Below, piece by piece: positions 24,249-32,427 of a stretch of 64,000 nucleotides of DNA (positions are counted from its first letter, which is position 1; every line of letters starts with the position of its first letter). The position numbers and the translations under genes were made by a program. The stretch lies in the NCBI RefSeq assembly GCF_003425665.1, contig NZ_QQRQ01000005.1, forward strand, positions 1-64,000, in the 5' to 3' direction. The notes beneath the pieces are model-generated. The model was given only the letters and a program-made list of their open reading frames with translations. It did no database searches and was not told the DNA's origin. This DNA is from Evtepia gabavorous (GTDB taxonomy: Bacteria; Bacillota; Clostridia; Oscillospirales; Oscillospiraceae).

Positions 24249-25547
24249 ATGGACTGGAAAACCTGGTATCAAGAGCACCTCTGTCCCCCCCAGCAGGCCG
24301 TCCGCCGGATTCGTTCCGGGGACCGGGTGGTGGTGGCCCACGCCACCGGCGAGCCCTCCCTCCTGCTGGATGCCATGGTGGCCAACGCCGCCCAATATGA
24401 GCATGTGGAGATCGTCCACATGGTGGCCATGGGCAAGGCGGAATACTGCCAGCCCGCATACGACCGAAACTTTCACCACAACAGCTTTTTCCTGGGGGCC
24501 ACCAGCCGGGCCGCCGCCGCGGAAGGGCGGGCCGACTTCACCCCCGTCTACTTCTCCGAAATTCCCGCCCTTCTCCGGGACCACCTCCACCCCAACGTGG
24601 CCCTCATCCAGGTCTCGCCTCCGGATGAGCACGGCTACTGCAGCTTAGGGGTCTCTGTGGACTACACCAAAACCGCCGCCGAGGAGGCCGACCTGGTCAT
24701 CGCCCAGGTCAACCAAAACATGCCCCGGACCCTGGGGGACAGCTTCCTCCATGTCACCCGGTTTGACTGCATCGTGGAGAGCTGCACCCCCGTCATTGAG
24801 CTGCCGCCCCCCAAGATCAGCCAGGTGGAGCGGGCCATCGGGCAAAACGTGGCCCAGCTGGTCCGGGACGGGGATACCCTTCAGCTGGGCATCGGCGCCA
24901 TTCCCGATGCTGTCCTGCTGTTCCTGAAAGAGAAGAACGACCTGGGCATCCACACGGAGATGTTCTCCGACGGCGTGGTGGAGCTGGCCGAGGCGGGCAA
25001 CATCACCAACCAAAAGAAGACCCTCCACCGGGGCCAGAGCGTGGCCACCTTCCTCATGGGCACCCGCCGCCTCTACGACTACGTGGACAACAACCCCGCC
25101 GTGGCCATGTACCCTGTCCAGTATGTCAACGATCCCTATGTCATTGCCCAGAATGACAACCTGGTCTCCATCAACTCCTGCGTGCAGATTGACCTGATGG
25201 GGCAGGTGGTCTCCACCTCCGTGGGCCTGCGGCAGATCTCCGGGGTGGGTGGCCAGATTGACTTTGTCCGGGGGGCCAATATGAGCAAGGGCGGCCGGGC
25301 CATCATGGCCATGCCCTCCACCACCGGCAAGGGCAAGGTCTCCAAGATCGTCCCCTTCCTGGACCCCGGCTCTGCGGTGACCACCACCCGCAATGATGTC
25401 AACTACGTCATCACCGAGTACGGCATCGCCCAGCTTCGGGGCAAAACCCTCCGCCAGCGGGCGGAAGCCCTCATTGAAATCGCTCACCCCGATTTCCGGG
25501 ACGCCCTGCGGGAGGAGTACCGCCGCCGCTTCCCCAGAACCTATTGA
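24249..25547 (+). CDS. abfT: 4-hydroxybutyrate CoA-transferase
   Basis: 432 residues of the acetyl-CoA hydrolase/transferase family. It moves CoA from acetyl-CoA (or butyryl-CoA) to 4-hydroxybutyrate. The conserved catalytic glutamate lies in HTEMFSDGVVEL near residue 240, and the CoA-binding glycine motifs GIGAIPDAV and GVGGQIDFVRGA are present. AAAGGAGG precedes ATG 24249. Substrate is assigned from the operon. Confidence 0.9.
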   Translation: MDWKTWYQEHLCPPQQAVRRIRSGDRVVVAHATGEPSLLLDAMVANAAQYEHVEIVHMVAMGKAEYCQPAYDRNFHHNSFFLGATSRAAAAEGRADFTPVYFSEIPALLRDHLHPNVALIQVSPPDEHGYCSLGVSVDYTKTAAEEADLVIAQVNQNMPRTLGDSFLHVTRFDCIVESCTPVIELPPPKISQVERAIGQNVAQLVRDGDTLQLGIGAIPDAVLLFLKEKNDLGIHTEMFSDGVVELAEAGNITNQKKTLHRGQSVATFLMGTRRLYDYVDNNPAVAMYPVQYVNDPYVIAQNDNLVSINSCVQIDLMGQVVSTSVGLRQISGVGGQIDFVRGANMSKGGRAIMAMPSTTGKGKVSKIVPFLDPGSAVTTTRNDVNYVITEYGIAQLRGKTLRQRAEALIEIAHPDFRDALREEYRRRFPRTY

Positions 25548-25575
25548 TTCCAAACGAAAGGCACGGTGCATTCCC

Positions 25576-26688
25576 ATGACACAGTTTGTCATTCATCCCT
25601 CCATCTGGCAGTACGACACCTGCCAGGCCTTCGCCCAGGACTTCCACCTGGGTCCCCAGGACCTGCTCCTCACCAATGAGTTTCTCTACACCCCCTACTT
25701 TGCCCCCTTGAACCTGCCCTGCCCGGTCCTCTTCCAGGAGAAATACGGCCTGGGAGAGCCCTCAGACGAGATGGTGGAGGCCATCTACCGGGATATGCCC
25801 AAGGAGGTCACCCGGGTCATTGCCGTGGGCGGCGGCGGGGTGCTGGACATCGCCAAGCTCCTGGTCCTCCAGCATGTCACCCCCATCCTGGACCTTTACG
25901 ATGGCAAGCTTCCCCTGCAAAAGGCCCGGGACCTGGTGCTGGTCCCCACCACCTGCGGCACCGGCAGCGAGGTCACCAACATCTCCATCCTGGCGCTCCT
26001 CTCCCGCCGGACCAAGAAAGGTCTGGCCCATGAGAGCATGTTCGCTGATCAGGCGGTCCTCATCCCCGAGCTGCTGAAGGGCCTTCCCTTCTCCGTCTTT
26101 GCCACCAGCTCCATTGACGCCCTGATCCACGCCATTGAGTCCAGCCTCTCCCCCAAGGCCAGCGCCACCACAAAGCTCTTCGGCTACCAGGCCATTGCCT
26201 GGATTCTCAAGGGCTATCTGGCCATCCGGGACCAGGGACCCGACGCCCGCTTCCCCCTGCTGTCCCAGTTCCTCCTGGCCAGCAACTACGCCGGCATCGC
26301 CTTCGGCAACGCCGGCTGCGCCGCGGTCCACGCCCTGAGCTACCCCTTGGGCGCCGTCTATCACGTCCCCCATGGGGAGTCCAACTACGCCATGTTCACC
26401 GGCGTCATGAAGCAATACTTAGCCATTCGGTCCGACGGCGCCATCGCCGAGCTCAATGCCTTCCTGGCCCAGCTTCTGGACTGCCCGCCCGAGGCCGTGT
26501 ACGAGGCCCTGGAGGACCTGCTCTCCTGCCTGCTGCCCAAGAAAGCCCTCCACGAATACGGCATGCAGGAGCATGAGCTGGCGGAGTTCACCGACTCCGT
26601 CCTGGCAAACCAGCAGCGCCTGCTTCAAAACAACTTTGTCCCCCTCTCCCGGGAGCAGATTTACGCCATTTACCGCTCCCTCTACTAA
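25576..26688 (+). CDS. 4-hydroxybutyrate dehydrogenase (iron-type alcohol dehydrogenase)
   Basis: 370 residues of the group III iron-dependent alcohol dehydrogenase family. It reduces succinate semialdehyde to 4-hydroxybutyrate with NADH. The dinucleotide site AVGGGGVLDIAKLL is followed by VPTTCGTGSEVTN; metal-binding residues sit in SSIDALIHAIE and the H-x3-Y..H region (HALSYPLGAVYHVPHGE). ATG 25576 was chosen over longer upstream starts because those lie inside the CoA-transferase gene. Confidence 0.9.
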   Translation: MTQFVIHPSIWQYDTCQAFAQDFHLGPQDLLLTNEFLYTPYFAPLNLPCPVLFQEKYGLGEPSDEMVEAIYRDMPKEVTRVIAVGGGGVLDIAKLLVLQHVTPILDLYDGKLPLQKARDLVLVPTTCGTGSEVTNISILALLSRRTKKGLAHESMFADQAVLIPELLKGLPFSVFATSSIDALIHAIESSLSPKASATTKLFGYQAIAWILKGYLAIRDQGPDARFPLLSQFLLASNYAGIAFGNAGCAAVHALSYPLGAVYHVPHGESNYAMFTGVMKQYLAIRSDGAIAELNAFLAQLLDCPPEAVYEALEDLLSCLLPKKALHEYGMQEHELAEFTDSVLANQQRLLQNNFVPLSREQIYAIYRSLY

Positions 26689-26728
26689 ATCCCCCACACC
26701 ATTTTGAACCAGAAAGGATGGGATTCCC

Positions 26729-28084
26729 ATGCTGCGTACCGCCCTGCCCGAAATCATCACCGACACCCTTCCCGGCCCCAAGGCCCAGGCCCTGATTGAC
26801 CGCCGCGCCCAAGCCGTGCCCGCCGCCATCCGCTGTGTCTACCCCGTGGCCATCGCCCGGGGCGAGGGCGCCATGCTGGAGGACCTGGACGGCAACCGCT
26901 TTCTGGACTGGATCGGCGGCGTCGGCGTGCTGAACATCGGCTACTCCCACCCGGAGGTCATCGACGCGGTCAAGGCCCAGGCGGAACAATACTTTCATGG
27001 CATGTTCAACATCGTCACCCACGAGGGCTACGTGGCCCTGGCGGAAAAGCTGGCCCAGCTGGCCCCTGTGCGGGGGACGTCCAAGAAAGTGTTCTTCGCC
27101 AACTCCGGCGCCGAAGCCGATGAGAACGCTGTCAAGATCGCCCGGGCCTACACCGGGCGGCCCAATCTCATCACCTTCTCCGGGGCTTTCCACGGCCGCA
27201 CCCTGCTCACCATGACCCTGACCGCCAAGAAAGCCTATACCACCGGTCTGGGGCCTCTGGCCACCGGGGTTTACCGGGCCCAGTTCCCCTACCTTTACCG
27301 CAGTCCCGACGGTCTGTCTGAGGAGGAAGTTTTTGCCGCCTGCCTCCAGAGCCTCCAAGATGTCTTTGAGGAGGGCACCCCCGCCGACCAGGTGGCCGCC
27401 CTCATTCTGGAGCCCCTCCAGGGAGAAGGCGGCTTCCTCCCCGCCCCCCTTCCCTGGGTCAAGGCCCTCAGAAAGGTGTGCGATGACCACGGCATCCTCC
27501 TGATCGCCGACGAAGTCCAGTCGGGCTTCTGCCGCACCGGCCGGATGTTCGCCTCGGAATACTGGCAGGAGGCCGGGGCCGCCCCGGACATCCTCACCGC
27601 CGCCAAGTCCATCGCCGCAGGCCTGCCCATCAGCGCCATTGTGGCCCGGTCCGAGATCATGGACGCTGTCCCCGCGGGCACCATCGGCGGCACCTACTGC
27701 GGCAATCCCCTGGCCTGCGCCGCCGCGCTGAAAACCATCGAGCTGATGGAACGGGACGACCTGGCCGCTCGTTCCCGCCAAATCGGCCAGATCGTAACCG
27801 CCCGATGCGCCCAATGGCAAACGAAGTTCCCCCTCTTAGGGGATGTCCGGGGCCTGGGCGCCATGATCGGCCTGGAGTTTGTAAAGGACCCTGTCACCAA
27901 GGCCCCCAACGGCGACCTGGTCTCCGCCCTGGTACAGGAATGCGCCCGCCACGGGCTGCTCATTGAAAACGCCGGCCGTTGGGGACAGGTGGTGCGTTTC
28001 CTGGCCCCTCTGACCATCACCGACCACCAGCTCCACTGCGGCCTGGATATCCTGGAAAACGCACTGAAAACCTGCACACAATAA
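26729..28084 (+). CDS. gabT: 4-aminobutyrate aminotransferase
   Basis: 451 residues, class III PLP aminotransferase. It moves the amino group of GABA to 2-oxoglutarate, giving succinate semialdehyde and glutamate. Visible motifs: phosphate-binding NSGAEADENAVK, the Asp in LLIADEVQSGFCRTG and the PLP lysine in TAAKSIAAGLP, then GGTYCGNPLACAAA. It is the last gene before a strong terminator and supplies the first step of the pathway encoded by the operon. Confidence 0.93.
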   Translation: MLRTALPEIITDTLPGPKAQALIDRRAQAVPAAIRCVYPVAIARGEGAMLEDLDGNRFLDWIGGVGVLNIGYSHPEVIDAVKAQAEQYFHGMFNIVTHEGYVALAEKLAQLAPVRGTSKKVFFANSGAEADENAVKIARAYTGRPNLITFSGAFHGRTLLTMTLTAKKAYTTGLGPLATGVYRAQFPYLYRSPDGLSEEEVFAACLQSLQDVFEEGTPADQVAALILEPLQGEGGFLPAPLPWVKALRKVCDDHGILLIADEVQSGFCRTGRMFASEYWQEAGAAPDILTAAKSIAAGLPISAIVARSEIMDAVPAGTIGGTYCGNPLACAAALKTIELMERDDLAARSRQIGQIVTARCAQWQTKFPLLGDVRGLGAMIGLEFVKDPVTKAPNGDLVSALVQECARHGLLIENAGRWGQVVRFLAPLTITDHQLHCGLDILENALKTCTQ

Positions 28085-28099
28085 CCACCTCTCCGTCAA

Positions 28100-28136
28100 A
28101 AAAGGAGCCCAGCCATCGTTTGGCTGGGCTCCTTTT
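28100..28136. terminator. Bidirectional terminator between gabT and rpoN
   Basis: A 16-bp perfect stem (AAAAGGAGCCCAGCCA and its complement) with a 5-base loop and T-runs on both strands serves both converging genes. Confidence 0.9.
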
Positions 28137-28147
28137 GGGCTTCTTCC

Positions 28148-29479
28148 TCACCGCCGCCGGCGATAGGCCGGGGGCAGTCCCATTTCCCGGCGGTACTTGG
28201 CCACCGTCCGGCGGGCCAGGGGCATCCCCGCCGCCTGGAGCCGTTCCCCCAGCGCCTGGTCACTCAGCGGCCGCCGGGGGTCCTCCCCCTGGATCATCCT
28301 GGCCAGTGCGGCCTTCGCCCGCTGGGGGGAGGCCCCCTCCGCCCCCATGGGCCGGGCAAAAAAGTACTCCATGGGAAACAGTCCCTGACGGCACTGAAGG
28401 TATTTGTGCCTCAGCGCCCGGGTCACCGTGGAGGGATGGACCCCCAGCTGCACCGCCACCTCCCGGCGCAGCAGCGGCCCCGGCGCCGCCTGACAGCCCC
28501 GGAAATAGGCCGCCTGGGCCTGGACCAGGGCCTGCACGCAGGCCTCCAGCGTCTTCCGCCGCCGCTGCACGCACGTCAGCACCCACTGGGCCTGCTGGAG
28601 CTTTTGACGCAGATAGTCCGCAGTCTCCGCCTCCACCCCTCCGCGCAGCATCTGCCGGTAGGTCTGGCTCACCTGATACTGGGGCAAATCCCACTGGTTG
28701 ACAAAAACCCGCAGCTCTCCGTCCATCTCCGCCACCCAGACATCCGGCCGGATGAATGGCACCGCCGGCGGTTCCACCCCTTCCCCCACCGGGCTGGGGG
28801 AGAGGGCGCGGATCTCCCGGGCTGCCGCCTCCACCTGCCGCTGGGTGACCCCCAGCCGCCGGGCCAACGCCCCATAGTGCTCCTTGCTCAGTTCCTCCAA
28901 ATGGCCCTGACAGATGGCTTGGGCCACTGTATGCTCCCCTGGCAGCCGCCGCAGCTGGAGCAGCAGACACTCCTCCAGACTCCTGGCCCCCACACCCGCA
29001 GGCTCCAGGGACTGGAGAACCTCCACCCCCCGCTCCAGAAGCTCTGCCGGCACGCCTGCTGTCCGCAGCCCCGCCAGGTCCTCCGGGTCCAACCGTCCGT
29101 CATCGTCCAGCAACCCCGCCAAATACCGGCACACCGCCAGCAATTCGGGCGACAGACCCCGCCGGGCCAACTGTTCCTCCAGCAAAAACGCCAAGGACTC
29201 CGTCGGCGACTCTCCCCGGCCCCAGTCCCCTTCCTGGGCAGTCTGTCCGGTCCAAGGAGTGTCGCCCAGCCAGGGCACCTGGCTGGCAAAGGCCTCCCAC
29301 GTATCCTGCCCCTGCCCCTGCCCGGGCTCCGCCTCCTCCAGCACCGGGTTCTCCAACGCCAGTTCTTTGAGATACGCCCCCAGCTCCAGCGTATTCATCT
29401 GCAACATCTCCATGGACTGCAGCAGCCCAGGCGACAGCTTCAAAACCTGCGCCAGCTCCATACCCTGGGTCAGTTCCAT
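28148..29479 (-). CDS. rpoN: RNA polymerase sigma-54 factor
   Basis: 443 residues. Region I has the Gln/Leu-rich activator-contact start (SPGLLQSMEMLQMNTLEL), the core-binding domain follows, and the C-terminus holds the helix-turn-helix and an RpoN box (ARRTVAKYRREMG). The RpoN-box helix reads the -24 element. GGGAGGGGG precedes the ATG. It converges on the GABA operon and lies 27 bases after an anti-sigma-like gene, so it is probably cotranscribed with the ECF pair upstream. Confidence 0.95.
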   Translation of the reverse strand: MELTQGMELAQVLKLSPGLLQSMEMLQMNTLELGAYLKELALENPVLEEAEPGQGQGQDTWEAFASQVPWLGDTPWTGQTAQEGDWGRGESPTESLAFLLEEQLARRGLSPELLAVCRYLAGLLDDDGRLDPEDLAGLRTAGVPAELLERGVEVLQSLEPAGVGARSLEECLLLQLRRLPGEHTVAQAICQGHLEELSKEHYGALARRLGVTQRQVEAAAREIRALSPSPVGEGVEPPAVPFIRPDVWVAEMDGELRVFVNQWDLPQYQVSQTYRQMLRGGVEAETADYLRQKLQQAQWVLTCVQRRRKTLEACVQALVQAQAAYFRGCQAAPGPLLRREVAVQLGVHPSTVTRALRHKYLQCRQGLFPMEYFFARPMGAEGASPQRAKAALARMIQGEDPRRPLSDQALGERLQAAGMPLARRTVAKYRREMGLPPAYRRRR

Positions 29480-29506
29480 TGCGATCCCCCTCCCTGCGCA
29501 CGGGTC

Positions 29507-30205
29507 TCATTCTGCCGTGACTTCCCACGTTTGCCGGCGGCTGTCGTACCCGGCCTCGTTCTCCGCAAAAAACAACACTTCCACCTGGTAACGCTCCCCG
29601 GGCCGGCCCTGGTAGGAAATCTCTCCTCCATATTCCATCGTCCCTTCCGTCCAGAGTTCGTCGGTCTTCCGATCATATCGGACCGTCTCCATCCAAACAC
29701 CCCCCACTTTATGCCGGATCACAATTTCCTCGGCCCCCAGTGCCTCTACCTGCCCCTTTCCCGCAATGAAATAGCGAATGGTCATCCTCCCCGCCTCTTC
29801 CACCTGGACTTCCAGGGTCTCCCCTGCTATCTGCGGGCTGTCCTCCGTCTGCCATGGGCTGTGGACCTGGAACATCCCCTCGTGCCCCGCCGCGGGCAGA
29901 ACCGCAGCGGCCAGCAGCGCCGCCAGAACCGCTGCCGCCATCCATCCCCTTTTCCTCCGCCGTCGTGGGCGCGTTGTTCCCGCCGCGCCCCGCTCTCCTT
30001 CATAGCGTTTCCAAAAGGCTTCCAAAGACGCCGATGTCCGGGCCCTCCGTACTGCTTCCGACTGCCCCTCCCGGGCCATGAGTTCCTCCACCACCTGAAC
30101 AACCTGCTCCGCGTCACAGGACGACGCCATGAGAAAGTCATTCTGAAGCATCTGCTCCAATTCCTCCCGGGACAATGCCCGCATGGTCTCCTCCAACCGT
30201 TTCAT
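29507..30205 (-). CDS. Membrane-anchored anti-sigma-like protein
   Basis: 232 residues. N-terminal ~85 are helical and cytoplasmic (LSREELEQMLQNDFL, VVQVVEELMARE), then RPRRRRKRGW and one membrane helix (MAAAVLAALLAAAVLPAAG, ~88-107), then an extracellular beta domain. The start (ATG 30205) overlaps the sigma gene stop by 4 bases, the arrangement of ECF sigma/anti-sigma pairs. No zinc anti-sigma HxxxCxxC motif was seen, so the family is not certain. Confidence 0.65.
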   Translation of the reverse strand: MKRLEETMRALSREELEQMLQNDFLMASSCDAEQVVQVVEELMAREGQSEAVRRARTSASLEAFWKRYEGERGAAGTTRPRRRRKRGWMAAAVLAALLAAAVLPAAGHEGMFQVHSPWQTEDSPQIAGETLEVQVEEAGRMTIRYFIAGKGQVEALGAEEIVIRHKVGGVWMETVRYDRKTDELWTEGTMEYGGEISYQGRPGERYQVEVLFFAENEAGYDSRRQTWEVTAE

Positions 30206-30720
30206 GGTGTCCCCCCTTCCAGCTTTCTCCTCTGGGCCCGCAGCTTTTTTCGAATACGCTGCATTCGTTTCTGGCAGGACCACAGCGAGAGCCCCAATCG
30301 CTCTGCCGCCGCCTGGTGCCCCAGCTTTTCCAGTGCCACCATCCGAAGCAGCGCCACCTCCTCCGGGGACAAAAGCGCCGCCGCTTTTTCCCAGAGCTGC
30401 CCCGCGTACTCCCGGTCCTCCCACTGCCCCAGCTGATCGGGTGCAGCCAGGGATTCCTCCAGCACCGTGTTCTTTGCCCGCTGCCTGGCCTGCTCCCGCA
30501 GGACATGGAGCGCCTTGTATTTTGCCGTCTGGATCAGCCACCGCTCCGGATGTTCCCCCGCCGCCAGTTCCTCTATTTTGGGAACCGCCGCCAAAAAAGT
30601 TTCCTGAACAATTTCTTCTGCCAAAAGGGCGTCCCCCACCGCCCATTGAGCATAGCGATGCAGAACGCCATACCAGCGTTCGTAAAGGGTGCTTAACAGT
30701 GCACGCTGTGTCTGATCCAT
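30202..30720 (-). CDS. ECF-type sigma-70 family factor
   Basis: 172 residues. Region 2 is visible (YAQWAVGDALLAEEIVQETFLAAV) and region 4 (LSPEEVALLRMVALEKLGHQAAAERLGLS followed by RIRKKL). ATG 30720 was chosen because the homologous domain starts there and a promoter ends ~30 bases upstream; the longer frame would read through that promoter. It leads an apparent operon with the anti-sigma gene and rpoN. Confidence 0.85.
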   Translation of the reverse strand: MDQTQRALLSTLYERWYGVLHRYAQWAVGDALLAEEIVQETFLAAVPKIEELAAGEHPERWLIQTAKYKALHVLREQARQRAKNTVLEESLAAPDQLGQWEDREYAGQLWEKAAALLSPEEVALLRMVALEKLGHQAAAERLGLSLWSCQKRMQRIRKKLRAQRRKLEGGTP

Positions 30721-30751
30721 TCTTGCCCATCCCCTCCCGTGTTTTTCCCCC

Positions 30752-30780
30752 ATTATACCGGGATTTTCCACCCGGGTAAA
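30752..30780 (-). promoter_or_regulatory. Promoter of the ECF sigma / anti-sigma / rpoN cluster
   Basis: Minus strand: TTTACC and a perfect TATAAT separated by 17 bases, ~30 bases before the sigma-factor ATG. Confidence 0.65.
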
Positions 30781-30919
30781 TACAGGGGCGTCAACTTCTC
30801 CCGTTTCCACAAACTTGAAAAATCGTCCCTCTTTTTTCGCAAATTCTGTCCGTTTTTCCCGCCCTGTGGGAATAAAAAAATAGCAGCATTTTCCCCGCGC
30901 CATAGAAAGGAGCTTTTAT

Positions 30920-31381
30920 ATGAGACATTGTTTTCGTTTTTTCCCGGCCGCCGTCCTTCTCTCCCTGCTTGTCACCGCCTGTGCCCCAGCCTCTTCTCCG
31001 GACGCACCCTCGCTTCAGGCCACGGAGCTTGGTCACGGCACCTCCCGCACCTCCGTGGAGACCCAGATTCAGAGCGGCAGTCTTTCCTCTGACAACGGGG
31101 CCTGGCTGACCCTCCAGGTAAAAAACCTGGGCGGCACAGCCATCCTCGTCACCCTGGACAAAGACCCGGAGACCTGCATCACCATAGAGCCCGGTGCCTC
31201 CGGCACCCTTACAACAGAGCTGAGCGCGGTCCCCAGCGACCACCTGTTCCAGCTCCGCGCCGCCCAAGCCGGGGCTGAACTGTATGCCGCCCACACCCTC
31301 ATCCAGTCCACGAAAAAACCCGCGGAATCCGTTCTCCCGGATTCCGCGGGTTTTCCCATTCGGCCTCAGGTTCCAGCCTGA
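30920..31381 (+). CDS. Small predicted lipoprotein
   Basis: 153 residues. A short basic start, hydrophobic core (FFPAAVLLSLLV) and lipobox VTAC give a lipid-modified, surface protein of ~130 residues. The middle (NGAWLTLQVKNLGGTAILVTLD) looks like a single beta-sandwich domain. The last ~20 codons run through a strong terminator hairpin and 16 bases into an antisense small gene, so the true 3' end may be decayed or the transcript shortened. Function unknown. Confidence 0.55.
   Translation: MRHCFRFFPAAVLLSLLVTACAPASSPDAPSLQATELGHGTSRTSVETQIQSGSLSSDNGAWLTLQVKNLGGTAILVTLDKDPETCITIEPGASGTLTTELSAVPSDHLFQLRAAQAGAELYAAHTLIQSTKKPAESVLPDSAGFPIRPQVPA
31315..31354. terminator. Bidirectional terminator inside the lipoprotein 3' end
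   Basis: AAAACCCGCGGAATCC pairs perfectly with GGATTCCGCGGGTTTT around an 8-base loop. On the minus strand it directly follows the 50-residue gene, which it probably serves. Confidence 0.85.
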
Positions 31382-31518
31382 CCGCCGTTGTTGCTGTTTC
31401 CAGCGCCGCCGATGAGGCTGCTCTTGTCGCTCACCTGCTGCTGGCTGCGGGCCTTCTTCTGCTTGCCCTGGCCCTGTTCAAACTGGTTGCAGGGCTTATT
31501 TTCCTTTTTCTGGCTCAT
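31366..31518 (-). CDS. 50-residue Gln/Lys/Asn-rich protein, possibly sporulation-linked
   Basis: The frame begins SQKKENKPCNQFEQGQGK, continues QKKARSQQQVSDKSS and ends NSNNGGQAGT. It is below the usual size cut-off, but AAAGGAG lies 9 bases before its ATG, a perfect terminator follows its stop, and a possible forespore promoter precedes it. The hydrophilic, Gln/Lys/Asn-rich composition resembles small spore proteins without matching a known SASP signature. The sequence shows the gene; the sporulation role is inferred. Confidence 0.65.
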   Translation of the reverse strand: MSQKKENKPCNQFEQGQGKQKKARSQQQVSDKSSLIGGAGNSNNGGQAGT

Positions 31519-31551
31519 CTTGCATCTCCTTTCTCATTAAGAGTTCCCTCC

Positions 31552-31580
31552 TAATATGCCCCGCCATCCGGGACTTATTC
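31552..31580 (-). promoter_or_regulatory. Candidate sigma-G/F-type promoter of the 50-residue gene
   Basis: Minus strand: GAATA (31576-31580) and CATATTA (31552-31558) with a 17-base spacer, fitting the sigma-G consensus GHATR / CATWHTA (usual spacer about 18). Confidence 0.5.
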
Positions 31581-31581
31581 C

Positions 31582-31610
31582 TTGACGAACCTTCCCGTCC
31601 ATGCAATAAT
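31582..31610 (+). promoter_or_regulatory. Promoter of the two-component system
   Basis: TTGACG and AATAAT are 17 bases apart on the plus strand; the leader to the ATG at 31740 is ~120 bases and contains a GC-rich dyad (31627-31670) of unclear role. Confidence 0.6.
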
Positions 31611-31739
31611 ATTTTTATCTCCCCCGCCGGCAGCCGACCGGTGCTCTCTCGGGCTGCGGCGCGGGTTCTTCATGATTTATTCAAAATGATCTGATATGCT
31701 ATCCCTCGACATGATTTTTACGGAAAGCGGGTGACCCCC

Positions 31740-32426
31740 ATGGCAAGAAAGGTACTGATCGTGGAGGATGAGAGCAACATCGCTGAGCTCATCAACCTCT
31801 ACCTAAAAAAAGAAGGCTATGAAACCATGGTCGCCGGAGATGGCGGCAAAGCACTGGAGCTCTATCGCCTCTTTCGCCCTGACCTGGTCCTCCTGGACAT
31901 TATGCTTCCTGTGATGGATGGCTGGGCGGTCTGCGCCAAAATTCGGGAGACCGACAAAACCCCTATCATCATGCTCACCGCCAAGGGCGAGACCATTGAC
32001 AAGGTGGCCGGCTTGGAGATGGGGGCCGACGACTATATTGTCAAACCCTTTGAAATGAAAGAACTGCTGGCCCGGGTCCACGCGGTTCTCCGCCGCCTGG
32101 GCGGGGACGAGGCCAAAGCCCGCCGTCTCACCTTTGATGGACTGGTCATCAACCTGGATTCCTACGAGCTGGAGGTCCGGGGCAAGCGGGTGGACACCCC
32201 GCCCAAGGAGCTGGAGCTCCTCTTCCATCTGGCCTCCTCCCCCAACCGGGTGTTTACCCGGAACCAACTGCTGGACGAGGTCTGGGGATTTGACTACTTT
32301 GGTGACTCCCGCACAGTGGATGTACACATCAAGCGGCTGCGGGAAAAGCTGGAGGGGGTCAGCGACCAGTGGTCCCTGAAAACGGTCTGGGGCGTGGGCT
32401 ATAAGTTCGAGCTACACAACGGCTGA
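31740..32426 (+). CDS. OmpR/PhoB-family response regulator
   Basis: 228 residues. Receiver domain (1-120) with the acidic pocket VEDE, phosphoacceptor Asp in LVLLDIMLPVMDGW, the Thr of MLTAKGE and Lys of IVKPFEM. DNA-binding winged helix (130-225) ends with TVDVHIKRLREKLE and TVWGVGYKF. ATG 31740 begins the conserved domain. One base separates its stop codon from the kinase ATG. Confidence 0.93.
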   Translation: MARKVLIVEDESNIAELINLYLKKEGYETMVAGDGGKALELYRLFRPDLVLLDIMLPVMDGWAVCAKIRETDKTPIIMLTAKGETIDKVAGLEMGADDYIVKPFEMKELLARVHAVLRRLGGDEAKARRLTFDGLVINLDSYELEVRGKRVDTPPKELELLFHLASSPNRVFTRNQLLDEVWGFDYFGDSRTVDVHIKRLREKLEGVSDQWSLKTVWGVGYKFELHNG

Positions 32427-32427
32427 T

